DNA from: Syntrophomonadaceae bacterium | GTDB lineage: Bacteria > Bacillota > Dethiobacteria > DTU022 | DNA length: 8,995 nucleotides | Direction: 5' to 3' | Assembly: GCA_003564055.1 (NCBI GenBank) | Contig: PWSG01000065.1 | Span: 1-8,995 of the forward strand | Shown here: one piece after another, positions 6,553 to 8,995 of the stretch | Numbering within the stretch: position 1 is the stretch's first letter | Layout of the letters: the number at the start of each line of letters is the position of its first letter | The notes under the pieces: model-generated | The model's input: the letters and a program-made list of their open reading frames with translations, nothing else | Told to the model about the DNA's origin: nothing | Database searches by the model: none | Translations under genes and position numbers: made by a program

Positions 6553-6741
6553 CCTTGTTTTTCTTATATTCAATAAATATTTTCCTTTTCCTTTATCATT
6601 ATTGTTGAGTGGAACTTATATGAATGGCTAAAAATATAAACTAAATTTTTATTCGAATGGCAACTTGCTGCCGGTGTGAAGGCAAAACCTGGAATGTAAC
6701 TATTCAGTTTATTACCCTTGTTAAATGATAAGCGGCGCCAT

Positions 6742-6760
6742 GGGACGGTTCCACCGTTCC
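6742..6760 (+). repeat. REP-like hairpin
   Basis: GGGACGGT (6742-6749) pairs with ACCGTTCC (6753-6760), eight pairs including one G-T wobble, around a TCC loop. Short GGGACGGTTC-type palindromes are, from memory, dispersed in some clostridial genomes. Only one copy is seen here, so repeat status is inferred. It might instead be one stem of a larger structured RNA covering 6655-6800. Confidence 0.35.
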
Positions 6761-6817
6761 TTTCGGCTTTAGCGGGCTATGCCTGACTAGCTACCCTGGA
6801 ATTAAAAAGGTTTCCGG

Positions 6818-6845
6818 TTGCAATAATCATAAATAGTGTTAAAAT
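6818..6845 (+). promoter_or_regulatory. Probable promoter of the PlsC-like gene
   Basis: TTGCAA (6818-6823), a 16-base spacer and TAAAAT (6840-6845) give four and five of six matches to the sigma-A consensus. Transcription would begin near 6852, leaving a leader of about 25 bases that is mostly the ribosome binding site. If this is the only promoter, the structured stretch at 6655-6800 lies upstream of the transcript rather than in its leader. Confidence 0.5.
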
Positions 6846-6861
6846 ACCTTTAGCTCTCTAT

Positions 6862-6872
6862 GGAGGAGGAGG
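6862..6872 (+). promoter_or_regulatory. Tandem GGAGGAGGAGG ribosome binding site
   Basis: Three overlapping GGAGG cores end four bases before TTG 6877. Their strength and position support the TTG start over the internal ATG at 6895. An out-of-frame ATG at 6860 overlaps the site and ends after seven codons. Confidence 0.75.
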
Positions 6873-6876
6873 TTAT

Positions 6877-7470
6877 TTGTTAAACTGGATAGCCATGTTT
6901 TTATTTGCCATCGGCGGCTGGACAAAAAAAGGCACTATCCCGAGAGATATTAAGAAATGTGTAGTTGTCGGCGGCCCGCATACAAGTAACTTTGACCTGC
7001 TTTTTGCCATGGCCGGTTTCTATAAAATGAAGTATCCGGTCAGGTTCTTAATTAAAAAAGAATGGTTAAAATATTTTCCGCTGAAAAATGTTTTGCTGTC
7101 AGCCGGGGCCCTGGGAATTGACAGGTCAAAAACAGGAACCATGGTTGACGCAATAGCCGAACTGCTCATAAATACTAAAGAAGATCTCGCTATTTTAATC
7201 ACTCCCGAAGCCACCAGGAAACACCAGTGCAAGTGGAAAACCGGCTTTTACCAGGCTGCGCTAAAAGCCAATGTGCCTATTGTCCTTACTCATCTTGATT
7301 ACGCCAAGAAAGAAGCCGCAGTGGGCCCTAATTTTATGCCCACCGGTGATTACAAAAAAGATATGGAGATCGTAAGAAACCATTATAAAAATGTGACACC
7401 TAAGCACCCCGAAAACTTTTGTCTTAAAATTCACATCGACGAAGATAACCCTGAATGCTCGAGGAAATAG
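6877..7470 (+). CDS. 1-acyl-sn-glycerol-3-phosphate acyltransferase-like protein (PlsC superfamily)
   Basis: Members of this superfamily transfer an acyl chain to a lysophospholipid or related acceptor at the membrane. The 197-residue protein shows the catalytic HX4D block as GGPHTSNFD (32-40; His35, Asp40), block II GALGIDRSK (77-85), block III as TPEATRK (109-115) and block IV VPIV (133-136). The short length and the PEATRK form, rather than the more usual PEGTRS, suit the small LPLAT subgroup often annotated simply as acyltransferase and not the housekeeping PlsC. There is one hydrophobic N-terminal patch (about 4-14) and no clear transmembrane bundle. The start is TTG, set by the strong ribosome binding site just upstream. 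The gene is monocistronic, divergent from ridA and convergent with the MttB-like gene. Catalytic residues are present; the true acceptor is unknown. Confidence 0.88.
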   Translation: MLNWIAMFLFAIGGWTKKGTIPRDIKKCVVVGGPHTSNFDLLFAMAGFYKMKYPVRFLIKKEWLKYFPLKNVLLSAGALGIDRSKTGTMVDAIAELLINTKEDLAILITPEATRKHQCKWKTGFYQAALKANVPIVLTHLDYAKKEAAVGPNFMPTGDYKKDMEIVRNHYKNVTPKHPENFCLKIHIDEDNPECSRK

Positions 7471-7562
7471 ACTTGGAAACGCAACTTGCTCAATAGACAG
7501 TTCAGAACATTTTTTAACTACTTTTTTTTGCCTTCCGAAGATATTTAAATGAGCCCGCGTTT

Positions 7563-7580
7563 AAGCTTTGTACAAAACTT
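7563..7580. repeat. 18-bp palindrome between convergent genes
   Basis: TTTGTACAAA (7567-7576) is a perfect palindrome, extended by AAG (7563-7565) and CTT (7578-7580) with one mismatched pair. It lies just beyond the stops of two convergent genes. No G+C-rich stem with a T-tract is found in 7471-7592, so no standard terminator can be named. Confidence 0.3.
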
Positions 7581-7592
7581 TATCTGAACCGC

Positions 7593-8995
7593 TTAAAACC
7601 GGCTACCTTTTGATCTGCTCAGCTCTTTATCTGCCAGCATTATTATCTCTTCAATTTCCCTGGAAATATCCTCTGAAAGACTGAAATCCTGGTAGTTTTT
7701 CCGTATAGATGCATATATATCTCTGCTTCGTTCAAGCAGGCTTTTAGATCCGTCTTTTTCCCATGCATTACGTGTGTCACGAAAAAAACCCTCGGGCCGG
7801 ACAGTCTTACGAAAATATCTAAAGGTATGGTCCATTGAAATAAACGCTTCCCTCCCCGTCAAGCCCATAATTTCTTTAAAAGCCAGCGTATCATCGTTAA
7901 TTGCCATGCCTGCCTTTAAATGCCTGACAATGCCGAAAATATCGTTATCAATGATCAGTTGAAGCGGACTGATAGTTTTTGCTGTTTCTAACTGCCCAGC
8001 CCCGCCAAGAACAGCTGCCCCGGACAAGGCAACCAGATGCGAAATTGAAGTTCTTTCGATCATATTTTGCCCATCAAGCACAATACTACTATCCGATCCG
8101 CTTCCGTAAGTATGAGCCTGGAGGCCATAGCCCTCGGCAAAAAGTTGTACAGCCGCCATGCGGCCCATGGTTACATCAATCGGAGACTGCAGCGTGCTGG
8201 TTGTCAGCATGTCCATTGTAAACAGTAACGGTGTGGCTAAAACCGGTGTACCGGGTTCAATTAGCTGGGCAAGAACAATAATTGCCATAACTTCTGCTGC
8301 AGCCATCAACGCCAATCCCTGGGATGTTACAGGAGCATTAGCCCCTCCCGTCGGCAAAGAACAGGCCTGGATTGGAATACCATACTTGCAGCACTGCAGG
8401 AGAACTTCCAGGTCCATAGCTTTATAATCCAGCGGCGTATTAGAACAGGCAATCATACTGATTATCGGCCTTTCTTTAAGTTTCGCTTTGCCGCCTGCTA
8501 CAGCTTCAGCTATTTGAACAAGATATTTAATACTATCTTTTCCATAAGGCTGGACCCAGATGTGTTTTGTTGTGTTTTGTAAAACTGTATACAGTGTATG
8601 AATGTCAATTGTTTCGGGTGGCACATCTTTCAATTGGGTGGAAGGCAGGGAACAAAAATCGATATTTGCCAGCTGATTGGACAACCGGGTAAATTCGCCA
8701 GCTGCTTCCAGGGTAACCGGGTGATATTCATTTTTTTCCGAACAATAATTTAAAGCACCTGTAGAAGTCCTGGTATAAAAAAGATTATGCGGATGAGGGA
8801 ATGTCAGGTCAAAACTGGGATCCCTGGCGGCCAGGGTAAAGGTGTGTGGAACTTTATTTAAAGCCTCTTTAATAAGTTGGTGGGAAAAATAAACCCGTTT
8901 TCCCAAAACCCTTGCCCCGGCTTCTTTTACAATTCGCAAAACCTCAGGGTGGTCCACCCTGACTCCTTTTTCGGACAGGATTAATTCCAGCTTAA
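7593..8995 (-). CDS. Trimethylamine methyltransferase (MttB) superfamily protein, non-pyrrolysine (partial, 5' end off window)
   Basis: MttB-superfamily enzymes move a methyl group from a quaternary or tertiary amine to a cognate corrinoid protein. Archaeal and some bacterial MttB carry pyrrolysine (in-frame TAG); the far more numerous others, such as the glycine betaine enzyme MtgB, do not. Here 466 residues are visible with no internal TAG. The frame continues upstream of GTG 8957 to the edge (it reads SEKGVRVDHPEVL, a typical family N-terminus), so the start lies outside and probably only some 10-30 residues are missing. Family-like stretches include LQNTTKHIWVQ, ACSNTPL, LPTGGANAPVTSQG, YGSGSDSSIVLDGQ and the C-terminal IIDNDIFG. 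The substrate cannot be read from the sequence; the cognate corrinoid protein and reductase genes are not in view and may lie beyond the right edge. Confidence 0.92.
   Translation of the reverse strand, partial: KLELILSEKGVRVDHPEVLRIVKEAGARVLGKRVYFSHQLIKEALNKVPHTFTLAARDPSFDLTFPHPHNLFYTRTSTGALNYCSEKNEYHPVTLEAAGEFTRLSNQLANIDFCSLPSTQLKDVPPETIDIHTLYTVLQNTTKHIWVQPYGKDSIKYLVQIAEAVAGGKAKLKERPIISMIACSNTPLDYKAMDLEVLLQCCKYGIPIQACSLPTGGANAPVTSQGLALMAAAEVMAIIVLAQLIEPGTPVLATPLLFTMDMLTTSTLQSPIDVTMGRMAAVQLFAEGYGLQAHTYGSGSDSSIVLDGQNMIERTSISHLVALSGAAVLGGAGQLETAKTISPLQLIIDNDIFGIVRHLKAGMAINDDTLAFKEIMGLTGREAFISMDHTFRYFRKTVRPEGFFRDTRNAWEKDGSKSLLERSRDIYASIRKNYQDFSLSEDISREIEEIIMLADKELSRSKGSRF

Larger units (their letters stand above)
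6445..6876. other. Divergent intergenic region between ridA and the acyltransferase gene
   Basis: These 432 bases hold no convincing gene. The ridA side (6445-6655) is very AT-rich and carries a possible promoter. From about 6655 to 6800 the base composition rises in G+C and several short stems can be drawn: GGCA/TGCC (6659-6672), CT-GAAT/ATTCAG with a bulge (6689-6707), GGGACGGT/ACCGTTCC (6742-6760) and TAGC/GCTA (6770-6779). The acyltransferase promoter and ribosome binding site fill 6818-6872. The structured part is not a tRNA and matches no riboswitch consensus I can confirm. Confidence 0.5.

Noticed and set aside
6681..6690. GGCAAAACCT as the opening of a c-di-GMP-I (GEMM) riboswitch
   Set aside because: The required GACGCAAAGCC segment and the tetraloop receptor part do not follow at any plausible distance.
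6742..6760. GGTGGAACCG on the minus strand as a T-box antiterminator for ridA
   Set aside because: The resemblance is limited to the core; no stem I/specifier structure, terminator or T-run follows before ridA, and the core is better explained by a simple palindrome.
6860..6883. Seven-codon frame starting at ATG 6860 and overlapping the acyltransferase start
   Set aside because: The codons are simply the GGAGGAGG ribosome binding site read as Glu codons; no binding site of its own is seen.
6660..7490. GCAACTTGCT present at 6660-6669 and 7481-7490, flanking the acyltransferase gene like a target-site duplication
   Set aside because: A shared 10-mer between two intergenic stretches of this size is within chance, and no transposase or terminal inverted repeats accompany it.
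8561..8580. Perfect tandem duplication of the 10-mer TGTGTTTTGT in the MttB-like gene
   Set aside because: It encodes the family-typical stretch LQNTTKH, the frame is intact and the repeat is too short to be more than local coincidence of A-rich codons.

Overview
The window looks like chromosomal DNA of an anaerobic, moderately AT-rich Gram-positive bacterium of the Clostridia, possibly Desulfotomaculum/Pelotomaculum-like. This is inferred from the strong AGGAGG-type ribosome binding sites, the frequent TTG starts, a dockerin-repeat protein, a corrinoid-dependent methyltransferase of the MttB superfamily and the general character of the proteins. No rRNA, tRNA, CRISPR array, insertion sequence or phage gene is visible. 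Genes occur on both strands in short units.

Layout from left to right. (1) 1-2070, minus: a large membrane protein carrying a spermidine-synthase-like domain. Its 3' end runs off the left edge. (2) 2071-2346: a divergent intergenic region with a good sigma-A-type promoter for the next gene. (3) 2347-3507, plus: DNA polymerase IV (dinB), apparently without a ribosome binding site and possibly leaderless. (4) About 6444 down to 3553, minus: four closely spaced co-directional genes that may form one operon. In transcription order they are a RidA-family deaminase, a membrane-anchored dockerin protein, a single-pass membrane protein of unknown function, and a beta-class DNA methyltransferase with an SPPY motif and no visible partner endonuclease. 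(5) 6445-6876: an intergenic region with several potential hairpins and probable promoters. (6) 6877-7470, plus: a PlsC-like acyltransferase. (7) 7593-8995, minus: an MttB-superfamily methyltransferase without an in-frame amber codon, truncated by the right edge.

Functionally the window is a mixture: translesion DNA synthesis, DNA methylation, enamine/imine detoxification, phospholipid acyl transfer, methylamine/betaine-type methyl metabolism and envelope proteins. The part with the least obvious explanation is the cluster of two anchored extracellular proteins, one carrying a dockerin directly after its membrane anchor, next to a solitary DNA methyltransferase. Several starts are corrected from Shine-Dalgarno evidence: RidA at 6444, the membrane protein at 5374 and the methyltransferase at 4671. 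I do not see a clear multi-gene defence or mobile system. The most unusual items are the membrane/spermidine-synthase fusion, the N-terminal dockerin, the possible leaderless dinB promoter and the structured intergenic stretch at about 6655-6800.
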